14,472 nucleotides of DNA from Microcaldota archaeon (GCA_023247085.1 JAHFHC010000025.1:1-14472); one strand, 5' to 3'; numbered from the stretch's first letter, positions 6,414 through 13,879 are shown. The notes: generated by a model from the letters alone, not told the origin. A program made the numbers and translations.

Positions 6414-6638
6414 ATGGTTAAAAAAACAGTTAGAAAAACAGAGTCAAAAGTTCCAGATCATTGCCACATGTGCGGTGGGAAGAACTGTAATTGTGCTAAG
6501 ATAAAAGCAGGCACAAAGTTGTTGATGGCACTTGCGTTGCTTGGTTATGCTGGCGGATTTTTATCGCTTCAACTCGCAGCTGGAGTTGTTGGAGTTCTAC
6601 TTGGGCTTGGCGGCTTAATGATGCTAACGAAGCATTAG
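6414..6638 (+). CDS. Small Cys-rich protein with two membrane helices
   Basis: 74 residues, not recognised. The cytoplasmic-looking N-terminus is basic and carries a compact Cys/His cluster, HCHMCGGKNCNC (Cys 17, 20, 25, 27), able to bind a metal such as zinc. Two hydrophobic stretches follow at about residues 33-50 and 52-72, joined by a very short turn, so they form either a helical hairpin or one long hydrophobic span. Start is fixed by AGGTGG and a good TATA box. It precedes rpoL by 111 bp on the same strand. No function is inferred. Confidence 0.75.
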   Translation: MVKKTVRKTESKVPDHCHMCGGKNCNCAKIKAGTKLLMALALLGYAGGFLSLQLAAGVVGVLLGLGGLMMLTKH

Positions 6639-6749
6639 AAACGCTAAATTTGCATAGTTAAGATTCAAGCCAACGGTGTTTTAAACCCGTTTTCGCCTTA
6701 TTTTTTACTTGTTTTTATTATTTACTCAAATTGGGGGGTTTAGTTTATT

Positions 6750-7013
6750 ATGAAGCTTGAATTTTTAAAAGATGAAAAAGACGAAGTACGCGTAAAGCTA
6801 GTTGGCGAAGACACTTCAATTGGATTACTCGTAGTTGAAAAACTCGCGGCTAACAAAACAGTTGACTTTGCTGGTTGCAACGATGACCACCCGTTATTAG
6901 GCAACCCGGTTATTGTAGTTAAAGGCAAAGGGGCAAAAAAACAATTAATTGAAGCAGTTGACGAAGTCAAAAAAGAGCTAAAAGACTTAGAAAAAGCAGT
7001 TGAAAAAGCCTAA
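6750..7013 (+). CDS. rpoL: DNA-directed RNA polymerase subunit L (Rpo11)
   Basis: Rpo11 forms a heterodimer with Rpo3 (the archaeal counterpart of the bacterial alpha dimer) and nucleates RNA polymerase assembly. The 87-residue length is typical. Signature motifs are visible: MKLEFLKDEKDEVRVKLVGED at the start, NKTVDFAGCNDDHPLLGNP in the middle (the alpha-motif with conserved DHPL), and a C-terminal charged helix (LIEAVDEVKKELKDLEKAVEKA). The start ATG is preceded by a run of six G (6733-6738) that may serve as Shine-Dalgarno. Its stop overlaps the convergent nth stop by 3 bp. Confidence 0.93.
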   Translation: MKLEFLKDEKDEVRVKLVGEDTSIGLLVVEKLAANKTVDFAGCNDDHPLLGNPVIVVKGKGAKKQLIEAVDEVKKELKDLEKAVEKA

Positions 7014-7684
7014 TTCTTCAAAAACACTTCTTTGTAATACTTGCATTCTTTTTTAAGCGGGCATTCTGCGCATTTTGGCTTTCGCGCCACGCAAATTTCT
7101 CTGCCTAATTTTATTAAGTTCAAGTGATAGCTTTGCTTTAACGCATCAGGCACAATCACTTCTAATTTCTCTTGGGCTTTTTCTGGAATTTTTTCATTTT
7201 GTAACCCAAGCCGATGCGTCACGCGGTACACGTGCGTGTCAACTGGAAAAGCAGCCATGCCAAACGCAAAGCTAAGTACAACAGCTGCACTTTTTGGCCC
7301 AACTCCATTGAGAGACAAGAGAAAAAGCTTCGCCTCTTCAATTGGCAAGTTTTTCAAAAAAGATAAGTCTAATTTGCCGGTTTTTTCTTTTATTTCACGC
7401 AGCACGTTTTTAATGCGTTCGGCTTTCACATTGGCCAAGCCGCCTGACCGAATTGCATCAACTATTTTTTTCTCATCTGCAACTATAACTTGTTCCCACG
7501 TGGGAAATTGTCGTTTAAGCTTAGCAAAAGCAGGAAAGCTGTTTTTGTCGCTTGTGTTTTGTGATAAAATCACTGCAATTAAACAGTCTAGCGGCGTATC
7601 GGCTATCCATGGCTGAGGCTCGCCGTATAACTTTTCTAGTAAAGCGGCGCTTCTGGTTATTTTTTGGCTGTGGATTTCGGGCAT
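7010..7684 (-). CDS. nth: Endonuclease III (bifunctional DNA glycosylase/AP lyase)
   Basis: Base-excision repair enzyme that removes oxidised pyrimidines and nicks the abasic site. From ATG 7684 it has 224 residues, a usual length. Seen: helix-hairpin-helix LNGVGPKSAAVVL with catalytic Lys131; catalytic Asp149 in FPVDTHVYRV; and the 4Fe-4S loop C198-x6-C205-x2-C208-x5-C214 (CVARKPKCAECPLKKEC). The N-terminal helices (LLEKLYGEPQPW, LIAVILSQNTSDKN) fit the HhH-GPD fold. The frame stays open upstream to 7846, but that part overlaps the divergent gene and looks non-coding. ATG 7684 has a TATA box 24-31 bp upstream (AATTTTAA, 7708-7715), implying a leaderless mRNA. Confidence 0.93.
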   Translation of the reverse strand: MPEIHSQKITRSAALLEKLYGEPQPWIADTPLDCLIAVILSQNTSDKNSFPAFAKLKRQFPTWEQVIVADEKKIVDAIRSGGLANVKAERIKNVLREIKEKTGKLDLSFLKNLPIEEAKLFLLSLNGVGPKSAAVVLSFAFGMAAFPVDTHVYRVTHRLGLQNEKIPEKAQEKLEVIVPDALKQSYHLNLIKLGREICVARKPKCAECPLKKECKYYKEVFLKN

Positions 7685-7720
7685 GGGATTTAAAACGAAG
7701 TCAAGACTTAAAATTAGCTT
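7685..7720. promoter_or_regulatory. Interleaved divergent leaderless promoters for nth and the 7721 gene
   Basis: Only 36 bp separate two opposite ATGs. ATTTAAAA at 7688-7695 is centred 29 bp before ATG 7721 (+). TTAAAATT at 7708-7715 (AATTTTAA on the minus strand) is centred about 27 bp before ATG 7684 (-). Each TATA box lies next to the other gene's start codon, so the two initiation complexes would overlap. Confidence 0.6.
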
Positions 7721-8287
7721 ATGTCGCTGTTTGAATCTTTCAGAAAATCCAAGGATGACATTTTCGCCAGGAAAAGCAAGTTCGAAAGCGAAGTTGCTAA
7801 AAGCAAGGGAAAAGTAGTGGTAGTTGTACATCCGTTTTATGACCATTGGAAGACGTCTTTTCCAGTCGAATATTTTGACAGAGTAAATGCACTGATAAAA
7901 CAGAGCAAAGCCCCGGTGATTATATTAGAAGAACATGATAGGGTGCACGTGACTCGAGCTATGCTTAAGGCACGGGCATTTTTCGTGCGCACTAAAATTG
8001 CAGATCCAACGCCAGTTGCTGGATGGAGAAAAGTACATGAATTATTGCAAGCCGCAGGTGCAAGAACGATCTTGATAGCGGGCAGTTATGCACTGCACAC
8101 GAACCCAACGCCCAGGCTGATAGATGACCAGCTGATAAGACAATACGAAATGACGCTTGGCCGAAACCGCAGGGTGCCAATTGTTGGCGGCTGCGTTGCA
8201 GGCGCATACGAGCAAATGATAAGGCAAGGTTATGAAAAAGTCAGGCTTGTACCGCAAGTGGTTTACCCTGACAAACCAAAGGCATAA
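7721..8287 (+). CDS. Unknown soluble alpha/beta protein
   Basis: 188 residues, no family named with confidence. After a charged helical N-terminus (about 1-30) it alternates strands and helices like a Rossmann-type fold: KVVVVVHPFYDHW (31-43), APVIILEEHD (64-73), ARTILIAGSYAL (113-124), VPIVGGCVAGAYEQMIRQGY (152-171) and KVRLVPQVVY. The order, with a Cys in GGCVAGAY before a helix and a GY-K-V-x-L strand, is loosely like isochorismatase-type hydrolases (CV..T...A...GY), but the catalytic Asp/Lys pattern is not clear, so this is only a topology hint. Start ATG 7721 is supported by its TATA box. The next gene begins 53 bp downstream with its own TATA box. Confidence 0.75.
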   Translation: MSLFESFRKSKDDIFARKSKFESEVAKSKGKVVVVVHPFYDHWKTSFPVEYFDRVNALIKQSKAPVIILEEHDRVHVTRAMLKARAFFVRTKIADPTPVAGWRKVHELLQAAGARTILIAGSYALHTNPTPRLIDDQLIRQYEMTLGRNRRVPIVGGCVAGAYEQMIRQGYEKVRLVPQVVYPDKPKA

Positions 8288-8309
8288 ACTTTTTGCTCTT
8301 CCGAAAAAG

Positions 8310-8317
8310 TTTAATAA
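8310..8317 (+). promoter_or_regulatory. TATA box for the 8340 gene
   Basis: TTTAATAA is centred about 26 nt before ATG 8340, predicting a leaderless transcript and arguing against the longer upstream in-frame start at 8232. Confidence 0.5.
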
Positions 8318-8339
8318 CTCGAAACAAGCCTATTTGTTT

Positions 8340-8813
8340 ATGAAGCATTCAAACGCATTGAAGCAACTTGCTATAAACGCAGTTTTTTGGACTGGGATAG
8401 CTGCAATCATAATCACAGCCGTACAGGCGGATTTCTATTTTGCCGGTTTTTTCATTGGGTTACTTGTACTAAATACCGTTATTTTGTTCGCTCTTGAAAA
8501 ACTAGCGCCTGGCGTGTTTAAAGCGAACCAGGAAATCAACAGTGACGCGAGTGAATTGAGTTTTAAGATAAAGCCAATTAAGTATCCAAAAGTGCTTGAC
8601 GAGGAAAAACGGGAATATTTGCCTGAGTTTATACACTTAGATATTACGCGCAACAAGCAAGTGATTTTTGGCGGCGATTTAGCGCGCAATGTGTTGAAAC
8701 AACTACGTGACGGCCTTGACCAAGCGCTTATGGTTCAAGATGCAAATGCAACTGTAGTTGGGCAGAAAAAAGTTGTTAAAAAAATGAAGGGAGTAAAAAA
8801 TAGTTTAAGCTGA
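8340..8813 (+). CDS. Two-helix membrane protein, function unknown
   Basis: 157 residues from ATG 8340. Two hydrophobic helices at about 11-30 (AINAVFWTGIAAIIITAVQA) and 33-53 (YFAGFFIGLLVLNTVILFALE) form a hairpin. The soluble C-terminal 100 residues are charged, with ELSFKIKPIKYPKVLDEE, EFIHLDITRNKQVIFGGD and a Lys-rich end. The frame is open back to 8232, but that stretch overlaps the previous gene and lacks coding character. It ends in TGA (8811-8813), the only complete gene here that uses TGA as terminal stop, and its end overlaps the convergent cysS end by 9 bp. No family recognised. Confidence 0.7.
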   Translation: MKHSNALKQLAINAVFWTGIAAIIITAVQADFYFAGFFIGLLVLNTVILFALEKLAPGVFKANQEINSDASELSFKIKPIKYPKVLDEEKREYLPEFIHLDITRNKQVIFGGDLARNVLKQLRDGLDQALMVQDANATVVGQKKVVKKMKGVKNSLS

Positions 8814-10214
8814 AGGGGCAACGTGCCACTTTTGGCCACTTTCGCCATCTTCTACGATTATTCCTTTTGCTGCAAGTTGGGCACGGATTTCATCAGCTTC
8901 TTTGAACTTCTTTTCTTTGCGCAACGATTCGCGCTTGACTAACAACGATTCCACCTCACTACGCAAGCTTTTTTCTATCGTTTTTTCTTGCCAGTTAAAG
9001 AAGCCAAAAACTGAATCAACTCTTTCTAAAGTTCCTAAAATTTCAGCTGCGTCTCCGGCAGTTATCCTTTTCAATTTATTAATGGCAGTTACGAACCCGT
9101 GCAATGCTGCAAGTGCTTGCGGCGAATCTAAATCATCATTCATGGCATTCTCAAACCGAGACAAGAAAGCGGAAGTGGCTTCATTTACTTTTTCAGATGG
9201 TTTGCCTTTGCCGCTTTTACTACGCATGTCTTCAAGAAATAATTGTAGTTTTTGCAATGTAGTTTGGCAACTTGATAATGCGTCAAAAGTGAAGTTAAGC
9301 TGTTGGCGATAGTGTGAAGATAAGTAAAAATAGCGAAGCACAAGCGGGTCGAACCCTTTTTCGCGTAATTCTCCAAGAGTATAGAAGTTTTTGAATCGTT
9401 TTCCCATACGCTGGCCATCAACTAGCAAGTGTTCTCCGTGTACCCAGAATTTTGCAAGTGGCTTACCGCTTAATGGTTGGCTCTGCGCAATTTCATTTTC
9501 ATGGTGTGGAAAAATCAAGTCAACCCCGCCGCAATGGATGTCAAAAAACCCGCCAAGGTATTTAGCGGACATTGCACTGCATTCAATATGCCAGCCGGGT
9601 CTTCCTTTTCCTAATTCGGTTTCCCAATAAACTTCGCCGTCTTCTTTTGTCCACGCTTTCCACAAAGCGAAGTCGCTAACGCCCTCTTTTTCATATTCAT
9701 CTGTTGAAACTCGATTGCCTGGTTTTAATTCAGTTAAATCTAAGTGAGATAATTTGCCGTATTCTGGAAAAGCGGACACTTTAAAATAAATCGAACCATC
9801 TGTGCTTTTGTAAGCCATTCCAGCGTCTATTAACTTCTTAACATTTTCAACCATTTCTTTTATGTGGCCAGTTGCCTTGCACACTACTTCTGGCTTTTCA
9901 ATATGTAATTTTTGACAGTCTTCAAAAAAATATTTTGAATATAACTCAGTGAATTCCTTGAGTGAAATTTTTTGTTCTTGAGAGCGTTTGATTGTTTTAT
10001 CATCAACATCGGTTAAGTTCATCGCTTCAAATAAAGTAAACCCGCTATATTTGAGAAAGCGGCGCAGCACGTCTTCAAACACATACGTACGCAAGTTTCC
10101 AATATGGGCATAGTTGTACACGGTTGGGCCACAGCAGTACATGCGCACTTCTTTGTTTTTCAAAGATTTGAACTCTTCTTTTCTTCGCGAATAAGTGTTA
10201 TAAAGTTTAAACAT
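8805..10214 (-). CDS. cysS: Cysteinyl-tRNA synthetase with degenerate KMSKS loop
   Basis: Class I synthetase that charges tRNA-Cys; 469 residues, a normal length. Seen from ATG 10214: YCCGPTVYNYAHIGNLRTYVFED with the HIGH-type HIGN (37-40) and zinc Cys28; GRPGWHIECSAMS with the second zinc Cys; DIHCGGVDLIFPHHENEIAQS with the His/Glu zinc ligands; and the C-terminal helical and tRNA-binding regions (SHYRQQLNFTFDAL; EADEIRAQLAAKGIIVEDG). The KMSKS position reads RMGKR within GQRMGKRFKNFYTL, which keeps only the second Lys. An in-frame GTG at 10226 is an alternative start, but its GTGA lies 8 nt before the ATG and may be the ribosome site. It lies behind the sugar kinase, 37 bp apart. Confidence 0.94.
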   Translation of the reverse strand: MFKLYNTYSRRKEEFKSLKNKEVRMYCCGPTVYNYAHIGNLRTYVFEDVLRRFLKYSGFTLFEAMNLTDVDDKTIKRSQEQKISLKEFTELYSKYFFEDCQKLHIEKPEVVCKATGHIKEMVENVKKLIDAGMAYKSTDGSIYFKVSAFPEYGKLSHLDLTELKPGNRVSTDEYEKEGVSDFALWKAWTKEDGEVYWETELGKGRPGWHIECSAMSAKYLGGFFDIHCGGVDLIFPHHENEIAQSQPLSGKPLAKFWVHGEHLLVDGQRMGKRFKNFYTLGELREKGFDPLVLRYFYLSSHYRQQLNFTFDALSSCQTTLQKLQLFLEDMRSKSGKGKPSEKVNEATSAFLSRFENAMNDDLDSPQALAALHGFVTAINKLKRITAGDAAEILGTLERVDSVFGFFNWQEKTIEKSLRSEVESLLVKRESLRKEKKFKEADEIRAQLAAKGIIVEDGESGQKWHVAPSA

Positions 10215-10249
10215 AGTGGAAGTCACTTTAGTAGAGTAGAACTAAATAA

Positions 10250-10257
10250 TTTTATAA
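10250..10257 (-). promoter_or_regulatory. TATA box for cysS over the kinase stop codon
   Basis: TTATAAAA on the minus strand, 24-31 bp before GTG 10226 and 36-43 bp before ATG 10214. It overlaps the TAA of the upstream kinase, so cysS can be transcribed alone as well as by read-through. Confidence 0.55.
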
Positions 10258-11682
10258 CCCCGCTAGGAAGGAGCATGATGAAACGACATCGCCAAGGCCA
10301 ACTGTGCGGCGAGTTATTGGCGAAACTTGACCCGGTACAATTAACAACACGTGGTTGCCAACGTCAAATGTTCCAGTTAACAAAGCATGTTCAGCACGGT
10401 GACGCGATAGCGACTGGTGTGCTGCAAAACGAGTCATTTGATGCAATGTGATTTCACTTACACCAATTTGCAACGCGGTTTCTAAATCTCCCCTTGCAAT
10501 TTCCTTTCCGTTTAACGCGCGTGAAGTTGCAGCTAGTGAGCCATAAAGTGCTGCATTTACTTGGTGGGCGATTTTATGTCCGTCAACTGGTTTCTTTAGT
10601 AAAATCAAGTGGTAGCCAAGGTTGTGAATGTGAAGCCGGCGTAGCTTCAAGGCTTGCATTATCTTCTCTCCAGCAGCATGAAGCGTAACCGCATTTTCGT
10701 TCTTCACAATGTCACGCGCTTCTTTTACAAACCCAAGTTTTTCAGCTAGTTCAATAGTCTCAATTTCATTTAGCCCTAAACTATCAACGTGTTTTGTTAT
10801 GTGGCTGTAAATCGCCGCGTCTATTTCCTTGAAAGGAGTTGAAACATATTCAACGTGAATTGGCACGTTCTTGTGACTCTTTAGCATTTCGAGGTAAAGC
10901 GCTTCAAGCGATAGATAGTATTCAAACGTTGTGCCATCTTCGTATTTAGGTTGAAGTGAGTGATAACCAGAAATAATGGCCGCATCAACTGCTTCCCCTA
11001 ATTCAGGCAACACGTGTACTAAATTTGTGGAGAACAACGGCGGAGTAGTTGAAGGAGATGAAAGAATTATGCGGTTCGAGCGCGGTGCAACGTAGATGCT
11101 TCCTGCAAATTTAAACACGTCGCCTTTTTTGTATTCAATTATGAAATTAATCTTTGCTTTATCTGCATTAACAGAATGCCGAACCGAATTAAATGAAAGC
11201 GAATTTTTATTGGAAACTGGAAACTTCACACGCGGCGAGAATAAGCCGGCTAATTGAAGCGAAAGTTGTGGAGTGTACAAAATTGGCATTGCGCCAAGGA
11301 GAGCGAATTGATTCGCAATTATTCCAGCTTGTCCGCCAAGCGAAGTGCCGGTTGAATAATTCTTTGCAAGGAAGTCCAGCAACTCGTTATTTGTTGGCGC
11401 ATGAATTGCTTTGCCTGTTTTAAACGCGTGAATAAACGTAGAGATAAGCGCTTGAGGTGAATCTACTCGCGCAAGTTGAGTTTTGGACTTGCGTAGAATT
11501 GAACGATGTTCTGGCTGGAAATGCGCAAAAAAAGAGTGAAACTTCCTTACATCGTAAACGATGATTTTGTCAACAACAGCATTAAAAGCAGTTAAAACTG
11601 TTTTATTGCGTAAACTAGTGTGAGAAGCACGACGCAGCCTACCTTGCCACGCGCTGAACCATAAACTCGTCAAACTAGCCAT
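10252..11682 (-). CDS. ADP-dependent sugar kinase (glucokinase/phosphofructokinase family)
   Basis: Ribokinase-fold kinase that uses ADP as phosphoryl donor in modified archaeal glycolysis. From ATG 11682 it has 476 residues, near the family's 450-480. Visible family motifs: GGQAGIIANQFALLG (about 116-130); an HxE metal motif in PIHVEYVS (about 276); an NxxE motif in SLGLNEIE (about 301-308); and the C-terminal VGLGDVVSSCSFLAG with catalytic Asp465. All key residues are present. Glucokinase and 6-phosphofructokinase members, and bifunctional ones, cannot be told apart reliably by eye, so no symbol is given. A TTG at 11688 is two codons upstream, but ATG 11682 has a TATA box centred 27 nt before it (TTTTAA on the minus strand, 11707-11712). 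Confidence 0.88.
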   Translation of the reverse strand: MASLTSLWFSAWQGRLRRASHTSLRNKTVLTAFNAVVDKIIVYDVRKFHSFFAHFQPEHRSILRKSKTQLARVDSPQALISTFIHAFKTGKAIHAPTNNELLDFLAKNYSTGTSLGGQAGIIANQFALLGAMPILYTPQLSLQLAGLFSPRVKFPVSNKNSLSFNSVRHSVNADKAKINFIIEYKKGDVFKFAGSIYVAPRSNRIILSSPSTTPPLFSTNLVHVLPELGEAVDAAIISGYHSLQPKYEDGTTFEYYLSLEALYLEMLKSHKNVPIHVEYVSTPFKEIDAAIYSHITKHVDSLGLNEIETIELAEKLGFVKEARDIVKNENAVTLHAAGEKIMQALKLRRLHIHNLGYHLILLKKPVDGHKIAHQVNAALYGSLAATSRALNGKEIARGDLETALQIGVSEITLHQMTRFAAHQSLSRHRAEHALLTGTFDVGNHVLLIVPGQVSPITRRTVGLGDVVSSCSFLAGL

Positions 11683-11704
11683 GTACAAATATTTCTGTAA
11701 GGTA

Positions 11705-11713
11705 GGTTAAAAG
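11705..11713 (-). promoter_or_regulatory. TATA box for the ADP-dependent kinase
   Basis: CTTTTAACC on the minus strand, centred about 27 nt before ATG 11682: leaderless spacing. Confidence 0.55.
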
Positions 11714-11753
11714 CTTATTGAACTCAAGCAACTAATAGTGGATTAAATTGTTT

Positions 11754-12515
11754 CTATCTCGGGAGTTTCCTAGCCTCTTTTTTTAACAGGGTAAGTGCTT
11801 TGTTGACTAATTTCCGCCTAGCCAACTCGTAAATTACATAGTCATATGGACTTGCGTGTGGAATCAGCGAAGTTTCAGAAGTCCATTCCAACGGTTTATC
11901 GAAACCTTGAGCAGCCATTCGGTCCAACACTGGTTTATGCTCCCAATGCGAATGCTCTGTAGAATTTTCAGTTATCTGCATTGCTTGACTGTGGAGTACT
12001 TGTGCCTCTTTTTTAGTTAAACGAATTGAAAACCATGGCTTAACTTGCTGCTCAAATGTGCGGGTTTCTTGAAACGTCGGGCACACTTTTCCATTTACAA
12101 GCGCGGTTTCATACTGCGGCCTATGCGGCACGTGCCTAGTTTTTGGACCGGGCTCAAATGCACGATAGTGCAGCTTGGTCTCCCCAACAGTAAAATCGGA
12201 ATATTCTGATTCAAAACGAATTTCCACTTCGTGTGGCACTTTGTCCCACGTTGTCCAATTTCGACGACCCACTTCTTGCGTGTGCTCCATCCCCCTAGCA
12301 ACAGCAGCTGAAATGGTGGCTTTTAATAAATTCATGAATTGAGCATGAGGAATATCGGCATCTGTTGGCACCCAATATCTATGGTATGAACGCGTGCGAT
12401 CCGCCTCTTCGCGCATTGCCCCAAGTGGATATTTAGAAGAAGTCCCTCTGATGCAAAAAGCCGCGGTGATACGCTCACGCAATTTGCCAATTTCACTTTC
12501 AGATAGATTAGCCAT
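11754..12515 (-). CDS. Unknown soluble protein, 253 aa
   Basis: No family recognised. From ATG 12515 (MANLSESEIGKLRERI) the protein is soluble, rich in His, Trp, Glu and Arg, with no membrane helix or signal peptide. A helical N-terminus leads to a mixed central part (VEIRFESEYSDFTVGETKLHYRAFEPGP, HVPHRPQYETALVNGKVCPTF), then a helical end (YDYVIYELARRKLVNKALTLLKKEARKL). The open frame extends to 12587 over the aIF2-gamma end but is not needed: ACATTTAAC on the minus strand (12541-12549) sits about 26-34 bp before ATG 12515. It lies 38 bp behind the aIF2-gamma stop on the same strand. A translation link is suggested only by position. Confidence 0.75.
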   Translation of the reverse strand: MANLSESEIGKLRERITAAFCIRGTSSKYPLGAMREEADRTRSYHRYWVPTDADIPHAQFMNLLKATISAAVARGMEHTQEVGRRNWTTWDKVPHEVEIRFESEYSDFTVGETKLHYRAFEPGPKTRHVPHRPQYETALVNGKVCPTFQETRTFEQQVKPWFSIRLTKKEAQVLHSQAMQITENSTEHSHWEHKPVLDRMAAQGFDKPLEWTSETSLIPHASPYDYVIYELARRKLVNKALTLLKKEARKLPR

Positions 12516-12540
12516 TGCACAAAAACAAACGACGAAAGAA

Positions 12541-12549
12541 GTTAAATGT
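12541..12549 (-). promoter_or_regulatory. TATA box for the 11754-12515 gene
   Basis: ACATTTAAC on the minus strand, centred about 30 nt before ATG 12515, between that gene and the aIF2-gamma stop. Confidence 0.45.
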
Positions 12550-12553
12550 TTCC

Positions 12554-13750
12554 TTAAGCTAGGTTTGCAGATGCGTATAAGTGCCATCTGCTTTTTGAGC
12601 GGCGCATAACTGCTATGTTTGCGCTTTTGTCAATTGAAACTGCTTTTTTTAGTTTAAGTGAAACTTTGTTCTTTTTGAACGACTGTACAAAACCAACAGT
12701 AGTCGCAGTGCCCACTCCGATTACAAGAGGTTCAGCTTGGATAAACGTATCAACAAATTTTTCAAGTTGGCGTTTTAACGGGAATAACTCAAGTGTTAAT
12801 TCAGTTAATGGCTGTGGGAGCGTTCCGGGGCTGCCAACTAAACAACCTACAAGTGAATCTGCACGCGTGAGGCTAGGGTCAAGAGTTGTTGAAAAGCCAA
12901 TTAATCCCCCAGTTGTAGCTTGAGGTAGCTCTTCTTTACCTGCATGAATAGCAACTATTTTAGACTTAAGAGGAATTAGCACTTCTTTATCTTTTTTTGG
13001 CCGATTTATTCCAGGTAGGATTTCAATCTCATCACCGGCTTTAAACACGCCTCGCACAATTGAACCCCCGATTACTCCACCTGCGATTTTGTCAAGCTTT
13101 GCCCCAGGCTTATTTACGTCAAAACTACGGGCAACATACATTAGTTTGCTACCCTCTTGCGGAGGTCTTGGCTTTATTTCGGCGCATAGTACATCTAGTA
13201 GCACTCCAGTGTTTAGCCCGCTACTTGCACTTACGGGGATAATTGTAGCATTTTCAAGAGTTGACCCTTTTAGAAAAGTTTTGATCTCTTTGTAACTTAG
13301 TTTAGCTTGTTCTTTTGAAACTAAATCGACTTTGTTCTGACAAATTACTACGTTTTTAATGCCAGCTGCCTCAAGCACCCCCAAATGTTCAATTGTTTGT
13401 GGTTGTGGACATTTTTCATTTGCGGCAATTACAAACAACGCGCCATCCATGACGCTGCTTGCTGCAATTACAGTTGCCATTAGGGTCTCGTGGCCGGGTG
13501 CGTCGAGAAAAGATATTTTTTTCACTTTTTCAGTTGTAGAATTACACTTCTTGCATTTTTCAAGCGTGCCGTATTCACCGCATTTGCACTTGTAAATAAT
13601 TGCATCGGCATAGCCAAGTTTAATTGTAATGCCGCGCTTTTTCTCTTCACTGTGCGTGTCAGTCCATATACCAGTAAGCGTTGAAACTAGTGTTGTTTTG
13701 CCGTGGTCAACGTGCCCAATGGTGCCAATGTTAAGTTCAGCTTGTGACAT
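12554..13750 (-). CDS. eif2g: Translation initiation factor aIF2 subunit gamma
   Basis: GTPase core of aIF2; it carries initiator Met-tRNA to the small ribosomal subunit. From ATG 13750 it has 398 residues, close to the family's 410. Seen: G1 GHVDHGKT (12-19); the aIF2-gamma-specific WTDTHSEEKKRGITIKLGYAD with G2 RGIT (39-42); a zinc knuckle with Cys 55, 57, 66 and 69 in KCKCGEYGTLEKCKKC, the first pair spaced by one residue where CxxC is usual; G3 DAPGH (83-87); G4 NKVD (139-142); then domains II and III (SFDVNKPGA, GGVIGGSI, VIGVGTATTVGFV). TTG 13765 is an in-frame alternative start without support. It follows the LysRS gene by 129 bp. SelB is excluded by the HSEEKKRGITIKLGYAD stretch. Confidence 0.95.
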   Translation of the reverse strand: MSQAELNIGTIGHVDHGKTTLVSTLTGIWTDTHSEEKKRGITIKLGYADAIIYKCKCGEYGTLEKCKKCNSTTEKVKKISFLDAPGHETLMATVIAASSVMDGALFVIAANEKCPQPQTIEHLGVLEAAGIKNVVICQNKVDLVSKEQAKLSYKEIKTFLKGSTLENATIIPVSASSGLNTGVLLDVLCAEIKPRPPQEGSKLMYVARSFDVNKPGAKLDKIAGGVIGGSIVRGVFKAGDEIEILPGINRPKKDKEVLIPLKSKIVAIHAGKEELPQATTGGLIGFSTTLDPSLTRADSLVGCLVGSPGTLPQPLTELTLELFPLKRQLEKFVDTFIQAEPLVIGVGTATTVGFVQSFKKNKVSLKLKKAVSIDKSANIAVMRRSKSRWHLYASANLA

Positions 13751-13879
13751 GAAAATTTTCAACAATTAGCTAACTTAGTTAGAACGAGTTAGTTGTAAGA
13801 GTATTTAGTGCTTTGAAACCCATTTTAACCTTCTGGTATTAGCTTAAATGCAACATACCTAAGGCTGCTGCAAAAAAAA
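13751..13879 (-). promoter_or_regulatory. Leader/promoter region of aIF2-gamma with GTTAG repeats
   Basis: 129 bp between lysS and aIF2-gamma. TATA-like candidates on the minus strand are GGTTAAAATG (13821-13830) and CATTTAAGCT (13841-13850), 70-100 nt before the ATG, so the mRNA may have a longer leader than its neighbours. Repeated AGTTAG/CTAAC elements at 13770-13796 include the hairpin-forming CTAAC-TTA-GTTAG (13770-13782). Their role is unknown. Confidence 0.35.

Noticed and set aside
7685-7846. 54-residue N-terminal extension of nth
   Set aside because: It overlaps the divergent gene's coding region; the endonuclease III fold begins just after ATG 7684, which has its own TATA box.
8811-8813. 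TGA as a sense codon in the 8340 gene
   Set aside because: Reading on would extend about 40 codons antisense into cysS with no coding character; a normal stop is simpler.
10104-10451. 115-aa plus-strand frame across the cysS/kinase junction
   Set aside because: Antisense to two well-supported genes, with low-complexity aromatic/His composition and no promoter or ribosome site.
12516-12587. 24-residue extension of the 253-aa unknown protein
   Set aside because: It overlaps the aIF2-gamma C-terminus and the TATA box at 12541-12549.
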